Shown here piece by piece: positions 11,110-20,700 of a stretch of DNA of 64,000 nucleotides. The DNA is taken from the NCBI GenBank assembly GCA_963575745.1, contig CAUYUJ010017837.1, forward strand, positions 799,190 to 863,189. The letters run 5' to 3'. The notes under the pieces were generated by a model. It was given only the letters and a program-made list of their open reading frames with translations. It searched no databases and was not told the origin of the DNA. A program made the translations under genes and the position numbers. Each line of letters starts with the position of its first letter. Positions within the stretch are counted from its first letter, which is position 1. Origin of the DNA: Prorocentrum cordatum (lineage: Eukaryota > Sar > Dinophyceae > Prorocentrales > Prorocentraceae).

Positions 11110-11460
11110 GGGCGGGGGTTCGCGGGGCGCGGCGTGCGACGCGGGATAAAAACTGTCGGGGCGGAGGGGCGCGCCGGGGAGAGGTTCCACTGGGCTGCTG
11201 GGGAACGCCGGGAGAAAAGGGGTGGGGGGAGGAGGGGCGCAGTGCGACGTGGAATAAACTTGTCGGCGCGGAGGAGGCACTGGGGGCCAGTTCCACCGGG
11301 CCGCTGGGGAACGCCGAGGGGGCGGAGGGGGTCGGCGGAGAATGGGCGAGGGGTGCGGCGGGGCGGGGCGCAATGCGACGCGGACTATAGTGCGGTCGGG
11401 GCGGAGGGGCGGGGGCGCTGGGCTGGGCGGAGGTTCCACCGGGCCGCCGGGGAACGCTAG
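11110..11460. repeat. GC-rich tandem repeat of roughly 110-120 bp, three degenerate copies
   Basis: The series GTTCCACYGGGC, GCTGGGGAACGCC, GGGCGCARTGCGACG recurs three times. Open frames crossing it in both directions are repeat-derived. Confidence 0.65.
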
Positions 11461-12160
11461 GGCCCCCCGGGTCCTGGCAGTTCTGCTTCGGGAAGCCACT
11501 CCGACGTTGGAATGGGGGGCAGAATCGCCGCTTGCCTTCTCGGGGGGTGCCCGCGACGCTGGCCGTCTGTTCCGGGGGGGCCGGTCGGGTTGGCGGCCGC
11601 CCGCGCCTCTTGAGTCTGGGCGGCGGGCCCCCGGCCCCGCAGGTTGGCCGCGGCGTGCCGGCCCTTCTTCCTCTCCAGGATGACCTGTTGGCAGACCTCC
11701 TCCGGGTCTCGGGGGTCGAGCGGGCTGGGGAACCGGCGTCCCTGGGCCAGGACATATTCCGCGAGCTCCTCCTGTCGGGGATTCTGGGCGTCCAAGGCCG
11801 CGGGGGCGCCCCCGATCATCTGGCGAGGGTTGCCCCGCCAATCCGCGGTCAGCTCCTCCCCGAGGTCGAAGTTTTCTGCCTCCTTCCACTTGCGGGGCCC
11901 CTCCTCATGGAGTCGGGCCTCCTCCAGGGTGGCGAGGCGTTCTGCCTCGCGCCCCTCTCCGCAGATCGCGGCATGGCGAAGCACTTCCGGCGGGCGTTGT
12001 CCTCCCGCAGGGCCATCGCCCACGGACCTATGGTGGGTGCCTTTTCCTGAGTGGCCGGGTTCGGCGGGGCCGCGCACCGGTCGCGCTCCTCCCGGGCGGT
12101 CTTCGGGAAGTCGGCCGCCCCCGGCGACCGGGGGGTCGTCTGCGCGTCCCTGTCCCCCAA
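11461..12160 (-). pseudogene. Unrecognised frameshifted coding fragment
   Basis: Minus-strand frames read as a plausible charged protein: from 12160 a stretch containing REDNARRKC, then after a frame change near 11980 a segment with GEGREAERLATLEEARLHEE, GEELTADWRG and EEVCQQVILERKKGR. The Glu/Arg/Leu pattern suggests a helical or coiled segment. I do not recognise the family. The TIR element 12166-12343 sits immediately upstream on this strand. Confidence 0.35.
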
Positions 12161-12165
12161 GACCA

Positions 12166-12343
12166 TCGGGTCGGGCGAAAGGGGGGGATAGCAAAGGGGG
12201 GGTTTGAGAATCAGCTCACGTAGCTGATTTTCCCGGCGCGGCGCCGGAGGCGGCTATGTATCGAGGAATGGGCCCCTCGGTGGGCCGAAACCAGCTGCAT
12301 GCAGCAAATTTCGTTCCCAATCCCCCCCTTTCGCCCGACCCGA
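12166..12343. mobile_element. Short TIR element (MITE, introner family), compact copy
   Basis: 178 bp beginning TCGGGTCGGGCGAAAGG and ending CCTTTCGCCCGACCCGA, near-perfect terminal inverted repeats. An exact 5-bp target duplication GACCA flanks it (12161-12165 and 12344-12348). An internal palindrome AATCAGCTCACGTAGCTGAT and the block CATGCAGCAAATTTCG are shared with the copies at 60243-60385 and 62014-62385. Unlike the 62-kb copy, no offset within this duplication gives a GT...AG intron. Confidence 0.88.
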
Positions 12344-13396
12344 GACCAGGGCGCCATCCCCATGGCGATCCGGTCGAGAGCCCGCGCTGGGACTTCAGCC
12401 AGCTTCCACGACGACGCCGCGGGGTGAACGCCCCCGCTCCGGCAGGGCAGCGCGGAGGTCCTGCCCGACGCGCCCGAGGGCCAGGGCGACCCGGGCGACG
12501 TGCGCTCCTCCTCCTCCTCCTCCTCCTCCTCCTCCTCCTCCTCCTCCTCCTCCTCCTCCACATCGCGCTGGTCCTGCAGGCCCAGGTTCAAGCCCCTCGA
12601 TCCTACAGATGGTCCACCCTCGGCCTTCGGCTCGCCTCGCTCCTGTAGGGGCTCGCGCGAGCCGCGACTGCGCTTCTCACCCCCGTGGGGGCTGCGGGCT
12701 GTCTGGGTCCGCGAGCGCCCGCGCCGTGCCGGGAGCTGGCCAGGGGGGTCCGAAGCTCGTCGACGCAGTTGGGCCAGTAGGGCCCCCCCTCCCCCGGCTG
12801 TAGGTGGGGCAAGATTCGCCGCGCATCGGCCCGCCACTGCAGCCCGTCCTGGGCGGCGGGGCCCGTGCTCCGCCGGGCAATCCCGGGCCTGCAGGCGCGC
12901 GGGGAGCGCTGGGCCCGGGCGAGCGAGCCCTCCGGGGGGAACTCCTGGAGCGCCCGGGCGGCGTCTGCGGGGCTGCCCCCCGTCCGCATCTCGGTCAGCG
13001 CCCCCGTCCAACATGTGCTTCTCGTGGGGGTGCTCCGAAAGCTCCCTGGGCCCAGAGGTCTGGCGCGGGGTTCCTCCGAGGTGGGCGCCGGGGTTGCCCC
13101 CTCCCGCCGGGCGGATGCCCCTCGGCGAAGGGCTGGGGCGCTCTCGATCCCGCCTTGGGCGGATCCCGCATGGGGGAGGCGCGGGAGCTCTAGGGGCCAG
13201 TTCTACCCGGGTCCCGAGCCGGGCCCCGGCGACCTCCGCCAGCGTGGCGCGAGCCCCGCTGGGGGTGCACCCCCTCGAGAACCCTCCGGTCTGGTCGCGT
13301 GACCTCCTGGAAGCAGATAGGGGCCCCCTCCCACGTCAGGGCCGGCGCGGGCCCTGGGGGGGTGACCTCCCGCTTCCCTCGAGAATGCCCCGGGGG
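12344..13396. other. GC-rich region with a CTC microsatellite, no supported gene
   Basis: A CTC/TCC run spans about 12507-12557 (Glu-rich on the minus strand). Frames on both strands are long but low-complexity, so I call no gene. Confidence 0.35.
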
Positions 13397-13640
13397 CGTG
13401 GGAGTTTGAGCGTGCGTAAAGTGTAAGGTTTCAATGAGTAAGTGCCTGGTGAGGGGGAAAGGCCTTGCAAAAAAACCGGAACGAAGGATTGCAAAAAAAC
13501 CATGTTTTTTTTGCAATCCTTGTTTTTTTGCAATCCTTCGTGTAAGTGCCTGGTGAGGGGGAAAGGCCCTCTCCTGTCCTGTCCCTTTCCTCCTCTCCGC
13601 GGCCCTTTTGGGACTCAAGCTTCTCCTCGGGCCTCTGACG
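13397..13640 (+). repeat. Left terminal repeat (A1) of the tyrosine-recombinase retroelement
   Basis: From CGTGGGAGTTTGAGCGTGCG through CTCAAGCTTCTCCTCGGGCC this matches the beginning of the two right-hand units at 28542 and 28991. It contains an extra insertion that duplicates the AAGTGCCTGGTGAGGGGGAA block and adds a foldback built on GAAGGATTGCAAAAAAAC (about 13482-13542). Confidence 0.75.
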
Positions 13641-13990
13641 GGGCGGCCCGCGCGGGGGAGCGCGGCCCGCACGGGGGCCGAGAGCCATGCGGCGAGGTGC
13701 CGGGCCACCCGCTGTGGCTGGCCGGCGGAGGAGGACCGCAGGCAAGAGTCGGGCCTGCACCTCCGCATGATGGCCTTGCTGCCCATGATCATCGGGGCGG
13801 TGGCCGCAGCTGAGGTCGGCCGCCGATGGCGAGGGCAGCCCGCGACGCCCGCCCTGCCGTCAGCGGCCCGCGGCTCGGGCAGCGCGCTGCCTGCAGAGGC
13901 TGAGATATAGCCAGTGGAGGGGCGTGCGCGCCTCTGCCGCGGGCGCTGGAGGACGACCAGCGGCGCCGCAGCACGGCGGCGGCCACAGAG

Positions 13991-15763
13991 GTGCCGCATC
14001 GCCAAGCCGCCCCCCCAGCTGGGCCAGCGCCCGCCGCCGGGAGGGGGCGAGGATCGCCCCCGGGGCCGGCGGCGAGCCCACCCGCGGGGGGCAAGGGGCG
14101 CCGGCAGTCCCCGACGGCGTCGGCAGCGGCCAAGCCACCCCCTGAGGGGCCTCCGTCGCCGACGGGCGGAGGAGGCGAGGGCAGCCCGCGTCGGCGCAGG
14201 AGCGAGATGTGGAGCTGGTTCGCGGGTCGCAGACGGGAGCCCCCGATGCGACGGAGTCCCGCGGAGGCTGTCCCTGCTGATGAGCAGCAGGCCGAGCGGG
14301 AGGAGGAGGAGGAGGAGGAGATGCGAGGTTGGTTCAGCTCCGAAGTCGAGGTCGGGGTGAGCTGGCTCGGGGGCTGGATCACCGATTTGCCGCCCCAGGA
14401 GATCCAATGGACGGACCTGATGTGGAGTGGAGGCGGGCTGGTTGGAAGTGGGCTCAACACCGTGGGCTACGCGGCGTTCGGCACGGGCTGGCCACTGCTG
14501 TGCTGGACGACGTTCGCGGGTTTGATCGTGGCCCTCGTCATTGGCTTGGGCTACGGGCTTCACTCCATCGCGTCTGCGATCGACATGCTCGTCTGTGTAC
14601 CGCTCCGATGCGTGGGACGGGCGCTGGGATGGTGCTGTCCGACTGCGAAGCCACAAGTCGCAGCTGCGGAGGATGGAGTGGTCCCGGAGCTGCGAGGGCC
14701 AGCCACAACCATCGCGGTGGAGAACGACTTCTACGCCCAGCTCCGCGCCAAGGGGACAGACAAGGTGCCGCACCACCTCATCATTAAGGTGGGTGACACG
14801 GCAGCGAGGCTGGAGAGGCCGCCCCTGAACACCGGGATTAAGTACAAGAAGGCAGGGGTGGCCTGGCCGTATCGTGAAGTACTTGCCTCGCGACGGTTGC
14901 GTGGCTTGTTGGAGGACTCCCAGGACAAGGTGGTGCACTTGTGTAGGGACACCCCTTGCACTGACGAAGGCAACTACGCCGTGCACGCTCCCGCGTACGG
15001 TTACGTGACAGCGGAGACGGACACCAACTTGGAGGCGCTGGTGTCGGCTGCCCCGAGGCCCTGCTGGGCCGGGCGCGCCGTGGGTGCAGCTGCTGCGTCG
15101 TGCGGCCGGGGCTGTGCGGCGGTGGGGTTGAAGGGGTGTGCCAAGCTGTGCGGGTCCGTCAAGCGCTGTGGCCAGAGGGGCTGCCAGCGCGGGAGACGCA
15201 GTGGGGCCGACACACCAGCAGTATTGTTGAAGGACCCGAATTCGGAGACCGAGTCGGAGCCGGAACACCAGCGCTGCATGGCCCACGAGGTGCTGTACCA
15301 GGAAGGAGACACGATATTCCAGCTGTGCAAGGAGAAGTGTCGAGATCGAGCCCGAGGTGCCCCCGTGCGGCTGGTCACAGAGGACGGCGAGAAGTCGAAT
15401 GTCAAGGGGGCCGAGAAGGTGGTCAACCTGTGTTGGCAGCACACGAACACCTACGAGCGCGAGAGAGGGGCGAAGAAGTGTGCGCACCTCGGTTGCCACG
15501 CGCTGGGTCGGGTCATGAGTCGCGGGGTGCTGACATGTTTGGGGCGCGACTTGACGGCAGAGGAGGGGCCCCGCCTAGCCGCGGCCGCAGAGGGACCAGC
15601 GCCGGTCGCGGTGGGGATTGCTTCGGAGCAGCCCTACCGCTCCGGGTCGAGATCCCCCACTCCCCCAGCTGGGCGGGTCTCCCCGCAGGTGGCTTCCGCA
15701 AGCGGAGCATGGTTGACCGCAACGGTGCGGGGACCTCAGGGGACCGAGACAGCCAAGAAGTAA
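13991..15763 (+). CDS. Cys/His-rich membrane protein, first ORF of the YR element
   Basis: About 590 codons. The N-terminal third is Pro/Ala/Gly-rich and ends in an acidic EEEEEEEM run. A hydrophobic segment around GLIVALVIGLGYGLHSIA (14515-14570) predicts one membrane helix. Two zinc-like clusters follow: VVHLCRDTPC (about 14930-14960) and LCWQHTNTY ... KKCAHLGCHALG (about 15430-15510). The start is the first in-frame start-like codon and is not secure. The frame ends at a lone TAA (15761-15763), but the same frame continues with HFYGCQLVAEEDGWTTC, so this is probably a mutated or read-through codon. I take it as the Gag-position protein; its function is unknown. Confidence 0.6.
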   Translation: MPHRQAAPPAGPAPAAGRGRGSPPGPAASPPAGGKGRRQSPTASAAAKPPPEGPPSPTGGGGEGSPRRRRSEMWSWFAGRRREPPMRRSPAEAVPADEQQAEREEEEEEEMRGWFSSEVEVGVSWLGGWITDLPPQEIQWTDLMWSGGGLVGSGLNTVGYAAFGTGWPLLCWTTFAGLIVALVIGLGYGLHSIASAIDMLVCVPLRCVGRALGWCCPTAKPQVAAAEDGVVPELRGPATTIAVENDFYAQLRAKGTDKVPHHLIIKVGDTAARLERPPLNTGIKYKKAGVAWPYREVLASRRLRGLLEDSQDKVVHLCRDTPCTDEGNYAVHAPAYGYVTAETDTNLEALVSAAPRPCWAGRAVGAAAASCGRGCAAVGLKGCAKLCGSVKRCGQRGCQRGRRSGADTPAVLLKDPNSETESEPEHQRCMAHEVLYQEGDTIFQLCKEKCRDRARGAPVRLVTEDGEKSNVKGAEKVVNLCWQHTNTYERERGAKKCAHLGCHALGRVMSRGVLTCLGRDLTAEEGPRLAAAAEGPAPVAVGIASEQPYRSGSRSPTPPAGRVSPQVASASGAWLTATVRGPQGTETAKK

Positions 15764-17752
15764 CATTTCTACGGGTGCCAGCTGGTGGCTGAGGAGGATG
15801 GTTGGACTACGTGCCGCGTTCCAGGCATCGACGCCCAGGCGACAGTCCCGTCCAATCTCGGGCCGGTCATTGACGATCGTGTCCGCGCCGAGGCTGCAGC
15901 AGCAGGTGCGCCGGCCATCATCGTGCGGACGGGCAGCCAGATACCAGACGGGATGGACGAGTACGGCAAGACGGCGAGCCCGGTGGCTGTGGCGCTGGCG
16001 CGCGGAGCAGCGGGGAGGGAGGACCACCCCTTGTGCATCCTGACGCGAGGCGACGAGGAGGCTGGAGGAGGACGCGATGATCCACACACTCGGAGGGTGC
16101 CACCTCAAGGGACACCAGCGTTTCCGCCCCAGCCGCCGTGGAGAGACACGCTAACCCGTGGGGAGCTGGGTGGCCTGCTCAGCGGTGCAGCTCGAGAGCG
16201 CTGGCGACGCCGGGGTGAGGAGGCCCTGGCATTGGATTTCCTGAAGTCACGGGCGAGTGGGGACGACCACCCGTTGGACGTGGCCGAGAGGTACCAGCGC
16301 AACGAAGGCTTCGATGACCTGGGAATCACCCGGGTGACTCCAACCTAAGACCCATGGAGGCCCAACCGGAAAGAAAAAAAAATGGGGCGCGCCGAAGAAC
16401 CCAGGGGGTCCGGTTTCCGCGGAGGAAAGAAAAAACAACCTGGCGATGGGGTTCGAGCACGGGGGTTACCCCCCCTCAAATTCCGGAAGAGGAATGAACT
16501 CCCAGCCGCGGGGGTGCCCGCGCGAGGGGTCCCACCCCCCCAAGCGCAACCAGAGGAAGAAAAGCGTGAGAGCGGAGACTGTAAGTGCAATGCAACAACA
16601 CCTTAATCGCGGTTGCACTACGGATTTGTATTAGTACGGGAACAACTGAATTACAGCCGGTGAGGTTTGGGTTCGGGTTCGGGCTTATATATTGGGAACC
16701 CAGTATATTGGATCAGAGAATTGTTATAGTACCACTTAAACCGGGGAATTGTACGGGGGAGTTGTGCTCGGGAGTTGTACCATGGAGTTGTACTAGTACT
16801 GGGGATTGGCGATAGGGCGTTGTTCTAGGGGGCACAATTTTACCAGCTGTAATCTGATACCAGCTGCACTCGAATATTTGCACGGCAGGACAACGTGCTC
16901 TCTAGGAACAACTGCGCGATAGGACATGATAGTATCAGTTGTACTCAAGTACGAGTTGTACGGTAGTCGGAGGGGTTCAGGGGTTCCAACGGCAACGCGC
17001 GCGGGGAAGAAGGAAAGAAATCCATGCGCCGCCAGGGGTCCCGGGTTTAACGGGTCGCCGCGAAGGTTGACCCCCCGCGGAAAGAAGAAAAGAAATCCGG
17101 CCGGGGGGTTGGGGGGTTGAGGGATGAGTCACGGGGGCGATACCTGGGAGATGCTTGCGATGCGATCGTCGAGTCGCTGGAAGCCTTGGAGAGGGACCGC
17201 GGCTCCTTCATGTCCGACGACGAGGTGGAGAACCTCAGGCAGCTGGCAGAGGTCCTGAGGGAGCGGCGTGGCCTGAGCCAGGCGCACGAGGAGGAGATCG
17301 AGGGAGGAGCTTGGCGGGAGGGGCTTGCGCGACCAGTTCCTGGGCTCGCGCGGCCGCCCGCGCCTCCCGCGGCGCGCCCAGCGGCAGTGGAGACTCCTCC
17401 CGGCCTTGGGAGAGAGCCCGAGCCCACTCGACCCACCAGGGAGGAGGGAGGCTACGCCCGAGGGGTGGCGCCCAAGCGGCGTGCCGCAGACCTGGCGGCC
17501 CAGGGGGTCGACCTGCGGGGCAGCGCCGCGCGGGCAGAGCTGGGCAGAGGTCCGCCGTCGGGTCGGCCTGGGCAGGACCCCGCGCCACCGCCCATGGACT
17601 TCTTCGAGCACTGGGCTGGGCCCACCTTCGGAGTTCCCGCACGGCGATCGCGGGTGAGCTTCGACGAAGAGGACTGCGGCCCGTCGGAGAAGGTTCGGAG
17701 GTCGGCAGGGGCCCTCGGCGACCTGGATGGGGAAGGACAGCGACGGCATGGT
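15764..17752 (+). pseudogene. Continuation of the first YR-element ORF, split by a MITE
   Basis: After the TAA at 15761 the frame stays open to 16324, reading EEDGWTTCRVPGIDAQAT and later AERYQRNEGFDDLG. It is then interrupted by the 817-bp MITE (16325-17141). Removing the element and one 8-bp duplicate joins DDLG directly to GDACDAIVESLEALERDRG and leaves the frame open to 17752. This downstream part has a helical acidic segment (VENLRQLAEVLRERRGL) and a Pro/Arg-rich tail. It overlaps the next ORF by 26 nt. No family assigned. Confidence 0.6.
16325..17141. mobile_element. hAT-like non-autonomous TIR element (MITE), copy 2, full length
   Basis: 817 bp with the same termini as 7003-7573 (ATCACCCGGGTGACTC ... 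GAGTCACGGGGGCGAT). It is flanked by an exact 8-bp duplication ACCTGGGA (16317-16324 and 17142-17149). It carries a 246-bp centre missing from copy 1. It interrupts a coding frame that would otherwise be continuous. No offset in the duplication gives a GT...AG intron, so it is read as a disrupting insertion. Confidence 0.92.
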
Positions 17753-20700
17753 TAAGGTCATGGCCGACATCGCGCACAACCTCGACTTGACGAACAAGCG
17801 GGCGGAGGGCGCGGCGGCAGGAAAGATGGGCACACTCCAGTCGATCACGAAGGATCACGAGCTGCTGGTAATGGCGGCACGCGGGTGCGGGAGGTTCCGA
17901 GTGGCCATCTGCCCGGGCGACTTGGGCCGAGCACTGGTCAAGGCGCTCCTGCGCATGGCGGAGCACTCCTCGGCGCTGTTCAAGCATCACCGGTGGCCCA
18001 CCCTGATCAACTACAGGATTGCCTTCGCCATCGCGACGGGATCGTGGGGAGGCAAGAAGGTGGAGGCGCTGGCGGCACACGCGCTCGGTGTGGCGGACTG
18101 GGTGACCTGCCCAGAGGAACTCTTCGACAACTACGTGCCCACGACAGAGTGCAAGATCGAACCACGCCCGGAGCAGCCCGTGGACATGCTGAAGTGGGCG
18201 CGCCAGGCCCGCAACGGTATCTGGGCCGCGTGTCTCGCGCATGGGGCTGAGCACTGGCACGAGAGAAGCGAAGCCCTGGACTACCTCATCAGGCAGCACG
18301 AGGCGAAGCCGCGGAAGTACACCGCACGTTTCGTCCAAGACGCCTGGGAGGAGCTGAACGGGCGTTGGTGGGAGGAGCTGCGCTGGAAGGTCAAGGAGGT
18401 GCAGCGGTTCTGCAACAAGGAGCTGATGAGGAAGGATGACTTCATCTTCGCAGCCCGGACGCCGACGCCAGAGGGACCACCACTCCTGACTCTGCCTGCG
18501 ACGTTCGAAGTTGAAGACCCTGACGAGTACTTCAAGACGGTCATATTTCAGCGCCTGGTCAAGACCGCGGACAACGCCTACTGGGAGAACGCTCACCGCG
18601 CCCAGCTGCGGCCGCTGGCGGCAGGAGGGGTTGAGGAGATTGAGGAGCGCCACCCCGCAGGAGCTCTGCCCCAGGGGCCCCTGGGCGGTAGCGGCGGGGA
18701 GAAGGTGGGAGCGCTGACAGGAGGAGGAGGAGGAGGAGGAGGAGGAGGAGGAGAAGGAGGAGGAGTTCCGAAGGCCAGAGCGAGCAAGGTCAAGCTCCCA
18801 GCAGAGGTCCTGTCGGCACTGACCGGGCCCGAAGTCACGGAGTCGGTCAAACACGGGCCGAATGACTCCAAGGGAAAGCCCAAGTGCTGGGACGCGGCGT
18901 GCCACGATGGGCGCTCGAAGACGGCCGCTACATGTCAACGCTCCCACGCCGAAGGCACCCAGAGCGGCGAGAAGGCGCATTGGACGGTGCAGGCGCAGTA
19001 CGTCAAGCGGGGCGGGCTGCAGACCGGGCCGAAGATAAAGATTGAGGACCGGCTCGCGAAGATCAAGCAGCTCCGAGCGGACGCTCAGAAGGAGCAGGCG
19101 GCCAAGGTGCAGGAGGGGAAGGACCGGGCAGCGCAGCGAGGCGGCCGACGAGGAGGGGCACCTGGAGCCAACCGCCCCGCAGCAGTGGAAGAGGTGACCT
19201 GGCCGCCCGAGGATAGGGCGACGAGATCTATACATATCCACTGCTCCCTGGCCAATCCTGAACCCGCCAGCGGTGTATACGCCACGCGCTCCTGGCTTGG
19301 CCAGGAGGGCAGATACACAGCTGCTGGTTTCAGGATGGGCCTGGCCAGGGAGCAGTGGATATGTATAGATCTCGTCGCCCAAGAGGAGCATGCGGACATG
19401 GAGTGCACCGCCCAGGAGCGGGAGCTGCAGGAACTGGTGCAGGGGCCCGACAAGAGTTGGATGCCGGACTACGGGAGCCAGGAGGCTGTCGTGCTCCCCA
19501 GCGAGCTCCCGGGCGACGTGCCGGAGGTCGCAAAGGCTCGCCTGGCGATGGCGAACCGGGTCAGGGGTTCGCCTGAAGCGAAGCTGGTCGCGGGCGCGCC
19601 AAGCCGCCTGCGCTCGCACTGCCATGGCCGCTTGCTGGACGGATACCTCGGGGGGCAGGTCACACCGATCGAGGAGATCTGGCAGGATGCGGTGGAGCTG
19701 GGCGACGAGGGGTTGGCGAGCCAAGCCCGACCGTACCTGGCTTCACGAGTGGAGCGGGTCGGGGGCGAACTTGAAGGGCCAGAAGTGCACGTGGGTAAGG
19801 TGGTGTGGGGGCCGGCCGAGGAGCCTGGGCGCGGTCGAGTTCACATCAAGGGACGCATCTGGGACATTCTCGACTACCGGGACCAGCTGGCCGTCACCGA
19901 GGAGCTGGCGGAGTATCTGCCTGACTGCCAGGTCGGGGAGGCTGAGGAGAGGCAGTGCGTCTTTATCAACACGGCCGCGGCGCACCTGTGCTCGAACGGG
20001 AAGGGTGACCCATCCGTGGCGGAGGTGATGAAGTTGGCGCAGCAGTGGCGCGTCGCTATGTGGGAGGAGGCTAAGCAGGCCGAGACCTTCATGGGACCGC
20101 CCGACGCCTACATCCCCATTACCGAGTCGGACGTGAGAATGTTCTGCCACGACACCCTCCATGTGGCCCACGACAAAGACTACAGGACCTTGGCGGCTTT
20201 CCCGCCGCCGGCGTGGAGTGAGACGGCGGCCCACGTGGTCAGGGTTGACCCGTGGGGCCGGGCACGGCTCGAGGTCATCGCGGGGGCGAAATACGACCCG
20301 AAGGTCAACGGGCGGGACGTGTGGATGCTGTTTTACAAGGGTCACCTGCAGGTACTGATACCTCCCAAGGTGGATGCCGACACGCTGCGTGGGGACTTCA
20401 CGGGGGGACATCCGCCCCATGAGGTGCTAGCTGCTGGCTGGGACATCTACCTGGATGACGCGACGCAGGAGGACGCGAAGGTACCAGGTGACGTGGCGAA
20501 GAGATGTCCGCGGTGCCGAGCTGCAAGAGAGGCTGGGCGTGAGCGGAAGGCAGGAGAGCAGGACATCAGTGGAGAGGACCCGAGGTGGAGGATCCTCGGC
20601 AACTGGAGCAACCCAGCCTGGAAGCGGTACGAGCGCCACAGCCAGGCGACGGGAGGTACGAGGCCCTGCTGGAAAGGACGCGCCCTGACGGCGAAGGAGG

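Noticed and set aside
13190-15499. 769-codon minus-strand ORF
   Set aside because: It is antisense to the YR element's first ORF and shows no domain; GC-rich codon use keeps the opposite strand open.
16325-17141. hAT-like MITE as an intron
   Set aside because: I tested each offset within the 8-bp duplication and none gives GT...AG or GC...AG, so I treat it as a disrupting insertion.
17235-19724. 829-codon minus-strand ORF
   Set aside because: It is the antisense shadow of the 17727-22511 ORF, which carries the recognisable motifs.
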